Assembly (NCBI RefSeq): GCF_000160695.1
Contig: NZ_GG694010.1
Location: 1-59,233 of the forward strand
Length of the DNA stretch: 59,233 nucleotides
From: Centipeda flueggei ATCC 43531
GTDB lineage: Bacteria > Bacillota > Negativicutes > Selenomonadales > Selenomonadaceae
Direction: 5' to 3'
Each line of letters opens with the position of its first letter. The stretch's first letter is position 1. Position numbers and translations under genes: made by a program. Positions 37,492 through 44,383 of this stretch are shown here, one piece after another. The notes under the pieces were generated by a model. That model did not search any database and had not been told where the DNA came from. It saw nothing but the letters and a program-made list of their open reading frames with translations.

Positions 37492-37862
37492 GCGCGAGCC
37501 TTTCCTTTTTCTTCCTCATATTTGGACGGGCATTTGATGAGCAGCTTATCCGCTGCAAAGGCATCGCCCGTATATTTTCCGATGGCGACAACGTGATATG
37601 CGTCGTCGAACGTATCCGGCTTGGCGCCCTTATATCGTACGAGCATCGTCTCTCCCGTCTCCTCATCGGCGATGGAAAAGACAAAATGTCCGTCCTCCAT
37701 GTGCGGGGCAACCGTGTCGTCGGGGATGCCCTTGACCTGCACATTGCGCTGTGCGGCGCGCGCATCTGCTACACTGACGTACGGCGTGACCGAGTCGGCA
37801 AAGAAGTAGCCGGCATAGCCGATAAATCCCAGAATCAGAATGAGGAAAAAATATTTACGCAT
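37488..37862 (-). CDS. ccmE: Haem chaperone CcmE, CxxxY variant
   Basis: Periplasmic haem carrier between CcmC and CcmF. The 124 residues have an N-terminal membrane anchor (~4-21) and an OB-fold beta barrel. The haem-attachment motif is CPSKY (Cys111 to Tyr115) rather than the classical HxxxY. The cysteine form is known from some sulfate reducers and archaea, where haem binds Cys. The tail after Tyr is short and charged. Overlaps ccmC by eight bases, leaving no room for ccmD. Confidence 0.92.
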   Translation of the reverse strand: MRKYFFLILILGFIGYAGYFFADSVTPYVSVADARAAQRNVQVKGIPDDTVAPHMEDGHFVFSIADEETGETMLVRYKGAKPDTFDDAYHVVAIGKYTGDAFAADKLLIKCPSKYEEEKGKARA

Positions 37863-38472
37863 TGGGTTCCCCCCGTTTCATCAGCCAAATGTAGATCAGT
37901 GTCATATCAATCAATGAAAGCACGAGTGTCCCGAGCATCACTGCATCCATGTCGATGCGTCCTGTCTCATTGAGGACGGGTGATGGATGGAGAGAGAAGA
38001 ACATCCGCGGCAGGATAAAGACCAGAAAAGGAACAGCGATAAAGGAGAAGAGCGCATACACGGCAGAGGAGGATGCGCGGGCACGTTCGTCCCGCATCGT
38101 CATGCGCAGTGTCACGTATGCGGCGTAGATCAGCAGGAGGACGAAGATCGTCGTCTGCCGGGGATCCCAGTTCCAGTAGGCACCCCATGTCAGCTTAGAG
38201 AAAACCGCTCCGCTCACCGTCGCCATGAGGGTGAAGATCAGACCGAGGATAGCAGAGCGGGCGCTCTTTGCGTCATAGCGCAGCTCCCGTGTCTTCAGAT
38301 AGCGTGCGCCCCAGTAGGCAGCACCAAAAAATGCGACGACGGCGACCCATGCCGTTGGAATGTGAAAGAATGCGATGCGCACATAGTTCCCCAGCCCTTC
38401 GGCGGGCGGAACGATGAAGAACACAGCACCGAGCGATGCGAGTGTCAGCACGGCAATCACTCCGACAAGCAT
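37855..38472 (-). CDS. ccmC: Haem exporter/loader CcmC
   Basis: Membrane protein that loads haem onto CcmE. The 205 residues have six membrane helices, the WWD motif WGAYWNWDPRQT (~94-105) and the flanking histidines in FFHIPTAW (~37) and SLHPSP (~163) that ligate haem iron. It begins shortly after ccmB and overlaps ccmE. Length is near the family norm. Confidence 0.93.
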   Translation of the reverse strand: MLVGVIAVLTLASLGAVFFIVPPAEGLGNYVRIAFFHIPTAWVAVVAFFGAAYWGARYLKTRELRYDAKSARSAILGLIFTLMATVSGAVFSKLTWGAYWNWDPRQTTIFVLLLIYAAYVTLRMTMRDERARASSSAVYALFSFIAVPFLVFILPRMFFSLHPSPVLNETGRIDMDAVMLGTLVLSLIDMTLIYIWLMKRGEPNA

Positions 38473-38484
38473 TAAGACTCCTAT

Positions 38485-39141
38485 CTAACTCTCGATCCAG
38501 AGAGAATCAAACAGCATCGATGCCCCCACCGTGAGCATCATATCGTAGAGTGCGATACCGCCAAGGAGTACCGGCTCTCCTCCACCCGCCGAGAGAGAGA
38601 TCGCAGGCAGGAGAATCGGCAGCATCGACGGAAGCAGGAGCACGGGAACGAGCCCACCGCGTACGCTTGCCCCTGCGGCGACCGCCGCGAGGAGCGTATC
38701 CGCCGCCGCCATGCCCCAAAGTCCCAGAAGCAGTGTCCCGAGAAAAACGGCATTGAGGACAAGCGGTGCATCCATCAAAATGATCACAAGAGGCAAGGTA
38801 ATGACAGCAAGCACGATGAGTGTGACGAGATGCGCTGCCATCTTGCCGAAGAGCACGGCCTGTGCCGGAACATAGATCCGAAGGAAAAGCAGTGTTCCCG
38901 CGGCCTCCTCCTCGGCAAAAAGCCGTTCTCCCTGCAGCGTCGCTGCAAAGAACAGGACAATCCAGAACAGCGCTGCGGCAAGACGGACATCCATCGTCCC
39001 CCACGCAAGCGACATACTCATGAACGCGATCACCGTGAGTGCGAACATCCCCATCGTGACATAGCCCGCACGGTGGCGTACGCCGTCACGCAGTTCCTTA
39101 GCAGCAACGTGCAGAACTATCGGTAAGATCGATGCACGCAT
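38485..39141 (-). CDS. ccmB: Haem exporter membrane subunit CcmB
   Basis: Permease partner of the CcmA ATPase; the complex releases holo-CcmE from CcmC. The 218 residues have six hydrophobic helices and the typical FFAATLQGERLFAEEEAAGTL loop (~63-83). I choose ATG 39141 (MRASILPIVL) with GGAAGG upstream; the start overlaps ccmA by 44 bases. A 90-residue upstream extension of the same frame is antisense-like composition and is rejected. Confidence 0.9.
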   Translation of the reverse strand: MRASILPIVLHVAAKELRDGVRHRAGYVTMGMFALTVIAFMSMSLAWGTMDVRLAAALFWIVLFFAATLQGERLFAEEEAAGTLLFLRIYVPAQAVLFGKMAAHLVTLIVLAVITLPLVIILMDAPLVLNAVFLGTLLLGLWGMAAADTLLAAVAAGASVRGGLVPVLLLPSMLPILLPAISLSAGGGEPVLLGGIALYDMMLTVGASMLFDSLWIES

Positions 39142-39739
39142 CCGCCGCCTTCCTTTCCTCCGGTTCATTCGTCGCCCACAGGATGAGGCGTCCGCGCTCA
39201 GCTGCATGCCGCGCCTCCGCAGTGAGCAGTTCCCGTCCGTGCACATCGAGGGCAAGTCCCGGCTCGTCGAGGAGCCAGATGGGTGCGTCTGCTCCGAGGA
39301 GAACGGCGAGTCGTACACGCTGACGCATGCCCGTCGAGAGTTCCCCCGCCATGCGCGGCAGCACCTCGGACGGCAGTCCCACACGCTCCAAGAGTCCCTC
39401 CAGCAATCCATCCGCTGGGCAGATCCCGCGTGCGGAGAGAAAGAAGGTCAGATTCTCACAAACGGAAAGGCGGGTATATAGCTCCATCTCGGGTGTCGCC
39501 ATCGCGAGAATGCGGCGATAGTCCGCTCCACAGATCGACTTGCCATCCAGTGTCGTCTCAATCTTCCCTTTCGTTGGAAGGATCAGACGACCGGCGAGAC
39601 GGAGCAGCGTCGATTTGCCGCTCCCGTTCCCCCCTGCAACGGAGGTAATGACGCCGCCATGAAAGGAACATGTCAGCTGCCGCAGAATTTCATGGGATCC
39701 GAAGCTGTGACTGACTTGATTAAAGGAGATTTCAACCAT
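39098..39739 (-). CDS. ccmA: Haem exporter ATP-binding subunit CcmA
   Basis: ABC ATPase of the cytochrome c maturation machine. The 213 residues show Walker A GGNGSGKST (~36), the signature LSTGMRQRV (~133) and Walker B PIWLLDEPG (~154). I use ATG 39739 (MVEISFNQV), the third of three close in-frame ATGs, because AAGGA lies six bases before it. First gene of the operon; the ~215-base gap upstream is AT-rich, without a clear -35/-10 pair or an FNR-type box. Confidence 0.92.
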   Translation of the reverse strand: MVEISFNQVSHSFGSHEILRQLTCSFHGGVITSVAGGNGSGKSTLLRLAGRLILPTKGKIETTLDGKSICGADYRRILAMATPEMELYTRLSVCENLTFFLSARGICPADGLLEGLLERVGLPSEVLPRMAGELSTGMRQRVRLAVLLGADAPIWLLDEPGLALDVHGRELLTAEARHAAERGRLILWATNEPEERKAADACIDLTDSSARCC

Positions 39740-39880
39740 ATTCATTCCTTCCATAACTTTGATTTATTTTAACACGTATCTGAATAGAATATGAAATACT
39801 TTTTTTGTATAAAATATTTTTATGTGTGTAGACTATTTCAAAAATGAATTCACTTCATATCGCGTGATTATTGAAGAAAA

Positions 39881-39921
39881 AGAAGTATCCGAACGCTTCT
39901 CGTCACGTTCCGAATACTTCT
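39881..39921 (-). terminator. Terminator of the aldo/keto reductase gene
   Basis: AGAAGTATTCGGAACG pairs with CGTTCGGATACTTCT (one bulge), followed on the minus strand by TTTTCTTC, 35 bases after the stop codon. Confidence 0.65.
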
Positions 39922-39955
39922 CCTCATTTTTAACGATATATAATATTTATCACGC

Positions 39956-40975
39956 CTATGTGATCTTCCTTACACCTCCTTGCTTTTTCATACGAATTTC
40001 TCCAAAGACGGCAGACATTGGCATCCCGTCAAGCTCCGCATCAATGGCGGCGACCTCTCCTGTCGAAAGCAGGATATCGGCGGCTCCTGCATTCTCCGTC
40101 AGCCGCGCACGCTTGCGCGTTCCTGGGATCGGCACAATGTATGGCTTTTTACAGAGCATCCACGCGAGCGCAATCTGTCCGCTCGTCGCCTCCTTTTCCT
40201 CCGCGAGCGTACGCAGGAGAGCGAGAAGCTCTGCGTTCTCCGCCATCGCCGCTGCGCTGAACTGGGGCATACGCGCACGCATATCCCCCTCTGCAAAGGC
40301 CGACGTCCTGTCATACGCACCGGTCAGCACGCCGTTGGCAAAGGGCGAAAACGCGACAAAGCCGATTCCCAGTTCCTCGAGAACGGGGAAAATCCGCTCA
40401 TGCGTGCGCGCCATCATGGAGTAACGATTCTGCACGGCAGTCAGTGGACAAACGGCGTACGCACGGCGAATATCCTCCTCCGAGGCCTCCGAGATCCCCC
40501 AGTGAAGAATTTTTCCTTCCTTTATCAGCTCTGCCATCACACCCGCGACCTCCTCAGCAGGAATCTTTGGATCGACGCGATGCTGATAGAAGAGATCGAT
40601 GTGATCTGTCCCAAGCCGCTGCAGAGAGGCATCCACCGATGCGCGGATCACCGCAGGGCGTGCGTCGGGGACGATGGGGCTTTTGCCCTCTTTCAGCAGT
40701 CTCATATCGAAATGGATCCCGAACTTCGTCGCGAGGACGACCTTATCCCGATATGGCGCAAGGGCTGCGCCGACCAACCGCTCGTTGTCATGTGGATCAT
40801 CGGGCGTACCGTATACCTCCGCCGTGTCAAAGAACGTGATGCCCATATCCACGGCAGCGGCGATCAGCTCACGCATCTCCTTCTTGTTGGCGGGTGCACC
40901 ATAGCTCTGGCTCATCCCCATACAGCCAAGCCCAACGGATGAGACCGTGAGATTCCCTAATTTACGGTAATTCAT
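39956..40975 (-). CDS. Aldo/keto reductase
   Basis: NADPH-dependent carbonyl reductase with a TIM barrel. The 339 residues show the catalytic tetrad region: FFDTAEVYG (Asp, Tyr; ~47-55), VVLATKFG (Lys) and FYQHRVD (His), plus the C-terminal cofactor motif VPIPGTRKRARL. It resembles the AKR group that includes YakC/AKR13-type enzymes; the physiological substrate is unknown. Start at 40975 (MNYRKLGN) behind GGGAGG. Monocistronic, with its own promoter, operator-like palindrome and terminator. Confidence 0.9.
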   Translation of the reverse strand: MNYRKLGNLTVSSVGLGCMGMSQSYGAPANKKEMRELIAAAVDMGITFFDTAEVYGTPDDPHDNERLVGAALAPYRDKVVLATKFGIHFDMRLLKEGKSPIVPDARPAVIRASVDASLQRLGTDHIDLFYQHRVDPKIPAEEVAGVMAELIKEGKILHWGISEASEEDIRRAYAVCPLTAVQNRYSMMARTHERIFPVLEELGIGFVAFSPFANGVLTGAYDRTSAFAEGDMRARMPQFSAAAMAENAELLALLRTLAEEKEATSGQIALAWMLCKKPYIVPIPGTRKRARLTENAGAADILLSTGEVAAIDAELDGMPMSAVFGEIRMKKQGGVRKIT

Positions 40976-40994
40976 GTAAATCCTCCCTATCACA

Positions 40995-41017
40995 AAAGAA
41001 GTACTTCTTTCATTATA
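40995..41017 (-). promoter_or_regulatory. Aldo/keto reductase -10 and palindromic operator
   Basis: A perfect TATAAT (41012-41017, minus strand) is followed immediately by the perfect 16-base palindrome AAAGAAGTACTTCTTT (40995-41010), which covers the expected transcription start. The -35 is weak. A repressor bound here would block initiation. Confidence 0.55.
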
Positions 41018-41034
41018 ACACAGGAATCAGAATA

Positions 41035-41073
41035 TAAAAAAGGATGACGATACGTCGATTGTACCGTCATCCC
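41035..41073 (-). terminator. Second terminator downstream of mtlD
   Basis: GGATGACGGTAC and GTATCGTCATCC (one mismatch, seven-base loop) are followed on the minus strand by TTTTTTATATT. It insulates the akr promoter from readthrough. Confidence 0.7.
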
Positions 41074-41127
41074 TATGAGAAAGGGGGTGTTGCATATCCC
41101 CCCATCCTAATATGCCGTTATCCTAAG

Positions 41128-41177
41128 CCTTCCCCGTTATCACGGGGAAGGGGGACCGCGCAAGCGGTGGAAGGGGC
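41128..41177 (+). repeat. ~50-nt double-hairpin repeat, copy 1
   Basis: Two adjacent hairpins, CCTTCCCCGT/ACGGGGAAGG and ACCGC/GCGGT, are followed by GGAAGGGGC. A related sequence, in the opposite orientation, occurs at 52731-52780. It sits in the 261-base mtlD-akr gap between two terminators. Confidence 0.6.
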
Positions 41178-41184
41178 ACAAAGA

Positions 41185-41227
41185 AGGGGCTGTTGCACGA
41201 AGTTTGCAACTTCGTGCAACAGCCCCT
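41185..41227 (-). terminator. mtlD terminator
   Basis: A perfect 20-bp stem with a three-base loop (core GGGGCTGTTGCACGAAG) lies ten bases after the mtlD stop. The T-run on the minus strand is weak (TTCTTTG). The stem is unusually long for a simple terminator. Confidence 0.7.
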
Positions 41228-41236
41228 CCTTGGAAT

Positions 41237-42388
41237 TTACTTTTTCAGCGCTGCATTCTTCTCTGTAACGAACTTGAACAGCTCCGAGCCTGCCGGAATC
41301 TCCGTGAAGTGCGTGAGCGCCTTCTCGAAGCCGTGCTCCTTGAGATACGTCTGCACCTCGACCGCCTCAGGATCCTCCGCGTAGTCAAAATGGAGGGCAG
41401 CGGCAATGACCGTCGCAAGCGCCTCGGGTTTTTTCCCGCGTGCGACAAGCTGATTGGCGGGCGAGACGAGGCGATCCTTCGCGCCGAGCTTACGCTTCGG
41501 CCCGCGTGCGACGCGCGTCACAGCATCGGAGAGATGCGGATTCTTGAACCGTGACTCTGCCGTACGGATGTATTCTGCATGCGTTTCACGGTCAAAGCCG
41601 TATTTCTCGATCAGGAGTTCACTCGTCTCCGCCCAGACGCGGCGGACAAACGCGACAATCTCCTCGTCCTGCATCGCCGAGGCGATATCCTCGATGCCCT
41701 TCAAATATGCCATGTAGGCAATGGAAGCATGTCCCGTATTGACGGAGAACAGCTTGCGCTCAATGTAGGCTTCGAGGTTATCGACCCACGTCAGCCCCTC
41801 GATCTGCGGCTCTGCACCGACGACACCCGTGCGGTCGACGTCCCATTCACAGAACGGCTCAACCTTGACAAGCAGCGGATCCTCGTTGTGCTGGATCGGC
41901 ACGATGCGGTCAACCGCCGCGTCAGGGAATCCGATGCAGTGCGCGGCTTTCTCCTTGATATCGTCAGCGAGATGCTCATAGACAAAGTTCTTCAGCACCG
42001 TCGAGCCGCCGACCATATTCTCACACGCGATGATGTTCAGCGGTGCATCCGTCTTTTCAAGGCGCCGCGCAATCCCCTTGGCAATGTTCGGCGCAATGAA
42101 TTTCAGGATATTCGGCCCGATCGCCGTGGTGACAATGTCCGCCGTGACGAACGCATCGAGCAGTGCCTCAAGATCTTTGTTGCTGTTGATCGCCTTGACG
42201 TGCTCGACATGGATTTTTTTCGGCGTATCGCCGACCACCTCGATGTCGTAAGAGCGGCGCGCATTGATCTCATCCACCAGTGCATCCGCCACATCGACGA
42301 AGGTGACCTCATAGCCCGAGCGCACGAGCAGTTCCCCGATAAAGCCGCGGCCAATGTTGCCGCCGCCGAAATGGATTGCCTGTTTCAT
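41237..42388 (-). CDS. mtlD: Mannitol-1-phosphate 5-dehydrogenase
   Basis: Oxidises mannitol-1-phosphate to fructose-6-phosphate with NAD+. The 383 residues start with the dinucleotide site AIHFGGGNIGRGFIGELL and include the family segments ENMVGGS and VDRIVP. The C-terminal catalytic helical domain has GHASIAYMAYLKG and KFxNPHLSD-type sequence. I start at ATG 42388, seven bases after AAAGGA; an ATG two codons earlier is too close to the site. Twelve bases after mtlA. Confidence 0.94.
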   Translation of the reverse strand: MKQAIHFGGGNIGRGFIGELLVRSGYEVTFVDVADALVDEINARRSYDIEVVGDTPKKIHVEHVKAINSNKDLEALLDAFVTADIVTTAIGPNILKFIAPNIAKGIARRLEKTDAPLNIIACENMVGGSTVLKNFVYEHLADDIKEKAAHCIGFPDAAVDRIVPIQHNEDPLLVKVEPFCEWDVDRTGVVGAEPQIEGLTWVDNLEAYIERKLFSVNTGHASIAYMAYLKGIEDIASAMQDEEIVAFVRRVWAETSELLIEKYGFDRETHAEYIRTAESRFKNPHLSDAVTRVARGPKRKLGAKDRLVSPANQLVARGKKPEALATVIAAALHFDYAEDPEAVEVQTYLKEHGFEKALTHFTEIPAGSELFKFVTEKNAALKK

Positions 42389-42400
42389 GGTCATGTCCTT

Positions 42401-44299
42401 TCAATCCGCTTTCGTAAAGACGTGATAGAGTTCATCGGCACTCTTCGTCTTGAAGAGCTGCTCGAGCTGCTCGTCCGTGTAGTCGCCGACCATCGTTGCG
42501 ATATTGGCAAGGATCGCAAGATGATCGTTGCCGACGCCCGCGATGCCGATCACGAGATATGCCGTCTCATCGCCGAACTTCACACCGTCGGGATACTGAC
42601 AGACGACGATGCCCGTCTTCTTGATCGTATCCTTGACTGCGTTTTCTCCGTGCGGGATGGCAATGCCCTTGCCGATGTAGGTGGAAAGATCATGCTCGCG
42701 GTTGAGCATGCCCTGTACATAGCCCTCATCGACGTAGCCGCTCGCAACGAGCATCTTGCCTGCCGCCGTGATTGCTTCCTCGCGGCTGACCGACGGGAGT
42801 CCGATCTTCACGTTTTCCTGACGCAGAACATCTGCGCTCACCGTCTCTGCTGTCTCTTCCCGTGCGTCGGAGGCCGGTGCAGAGGTCTCCACTGCCGCCT
42901 CTTTCAGGCGAGCCGTAACGATCTCATAGACGTTGTTCTGCGTAAAGTCGCGCACCCAGATATGCTCTGCCTGCGGCGAATCCGCAAGGGCACGCTCTGC
43001 GAGTTTTTCATGCGAGATGACCAGCTGTGCTTCCTGCGGGATTGCACCGATGGCGCAGTTCGTCACAGAGATATCCTTATAGCCGTCCTTCTTGAGTTTC
43101 TTGCGCAGTGCTGCCGCACCGAGTGCTGACGAGCCCATGCCCGCATCGCAGGCGTAGACGATGACCTTCAGATCCTTGCCCGCAACCTTCTTCTCTGCGG
43201 GCAGCTCCTTGCCGCGATTCTTGCGCTCTGCCATATCCTCACGCGCCGACTCGAGCGATTCATCTTCGACGTCCTTCGACATCTTGATAAAGACAGAAGC
43301 AACCGCGCAGGACACCGCCGTCGCTACAGCAAATGCCGAAAGATTTGCAACGAGTGCCGAGGTGTTCGGAGTCATCGCTATAATCGCGAAGATCGATCCC
43401 GGTGAGGATGGAGCAATCAGGCCGCCGCCGAGGAGGCCAAGCGTAAAGACGCCGGACATACCACCTGCGATCGCGGCGATGATGAGGATCGGCTTCATGA
43501 GGATGTACGGGAAGTAGATCTCGTGAATACCGCCGAGTACGTGGATAATCATGGCTCCCGGCGAGGACGACTTAGCCATGCCCTTGCCGAACATCCAGTA
43601 GGCAAGCAGAATACCAAAGCCGGGCCCGGGGTTCGCCTCGAGCAGGAAGAACATGGACTTGCCGTATTCCTGTGCCTGCTGAATGCCGAGCGGGCTGAGC
43701 ACGCCATGATTCAGTGCATTGTTGAGGAAGAGCACCTTTGCGGGCTCAATGATGATGGATGCCAGCGGCAGAAGTCCTGCCGCGACAATCGCCTCCACGC
43801 CGCTGCGCAGGATGTTGTTTGCGCCGCTGACCACGGGGCCGACCACAGCAAAGGCGATCATCGCGAGGATGCCGCCGAAGATGCCGAGCGAGAAGTTGTT
43901 GACGAGCATCTCGAATCCCCCCGGGATGCTGTCACGTACGGCATTGTCAAACTTCTTGATCAGATAGCCGCCCAGAGGTCCCATTATCATGGCGCCGAGG
44001 AACATCGGAATCTCCGAGCCCGCGATGATGCCCGATGTGGCAATCGCTGCCATGACACCGCCGCGGTGTCCGTAGACTGCTGCACCGCCGCTGTAGCCGA
44101 TCAGCAGCGGGATGAGCCACTTGCTCATCGGTGCGCCGACCTGTGCCAGATACTCGTTCGGCATCCAGCCCGTCGGAATAAAGAGTGCCGTTAGGAAGCC
44201 CCATGCGATAAATGCGCCGATGTTCGGCATCACCATGCCGGACAGGAAGCGGCCAAACTTCTGCATGGCCTCCTGTGCCCCTCCGCCTTGCTGACTCAT
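42401..44299 (-). CDS. mtlA: Mannitol-specific PTS enzyme IICBA
   Basis: Transports and phosphorylates mannitol. The 632 residues have an IIC membrane domain (1-~340, with GGIHEIYFPY at ~257-266), a IIB domain with the phosphocysteine in ACDAGMGSS (Cys384), and a IIA domain with the phosphohistidine in GIAIPHGE (His550). It is a full CBA fusion as in E. coli. Start at 44299 behind AAAGGGGG. Between the activator gene mtlR and mtlD; a palindromic element lies just upstream, and no separate promoter is evident. Confidence 0.95.
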   Translation of the reverse strand: MSQQGGGAQEAMQKFGRFLSGMVMPNIGAFIAWGFLTALFIPTGWMPNEYLAQVGAPMSKWLIPLLIGYSGGAAVYGHRGGVMAAIATSGIIAGSEIPMFLGAMIMGPLGGYLIKKFDNAVRDSIPGGFEMLVNNFSLGIFGGILAMIAFAVVGPVVSGANNILRSGVEAIVAAGLLPLASIIIEPAKVLFLNNALNHGVLSPLGIQQAQEYGKSMFFLLEANPGPGFGILLAYWMFGKGMAKSSSPGAMIIHVLGGIHEIYFPYILMKPILIIAAIAGGMSGVFTLGLLGGGLIAPSSPGSIFAIIAMTPNTSALVANLSAFAVATAVSCAVASVFIKMSKDVEDESLESAREDMAERKNRGKELPAEKKVAGKDLKVIVYACDAGMGSSALGAAALRKKLKKDGYKDISVTNCAIGAIPQEAQLVISHEKLAERALADSPQAEHIWVRDFTQNNVYEIVTARLKEAAVETSAPASDAREETAETVSADVLRQENVKIGLPSVSREEAITAAGKMLVASGYVDEGYVQGMLNREHDLSTYIGKGIAIPHGENAVKDTIKKTGIVVCQYPDGVKFGDETAYLVIGIAGVGNDHLAILANIATMVGDYTDEQLEQLFKTKSADELYHVFTKAD

Positions 44300-44357
44300 A
44301 AAAATCCCCCTTTGTAAAAGCAGAACGATATGGAGCATTTCAGCCCCGTTATTTGTT

Positions 44358-44382
44358 GAATCACTGAATTTATCAGTGATTC
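44358..44382. repeat. Palindromic intergenic element, copy 3
   Basis: A perfect 10-5-10 palindrome, GAATCACTGA and its complement around ATTTA. It lies in the 84-base mtlR-mtlA gap, starting right at the mtlR stop. On the minus strand it reads CACTGATAAATTCAGTG, the same core as copy 1. Confidence 0.75.
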
Positions 44383-44383
44383 T

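Noticed and set aside
37840-37880. A hidden ccmD between ccmC and ccmE
   Set aside because: The two genes overlap by eight bases and no short hydrophobic frame fits here or in the 12-base ccmC-ccmB gap.
39822-40424. 200-codon plus-strand frame starting in the ccmA-akr gap
   Set aside because: It runs antisense into the aldo/keto reductase gene, which has clear motifs, ribosome site and terminator. Its translation has the composition of a shadow frame.
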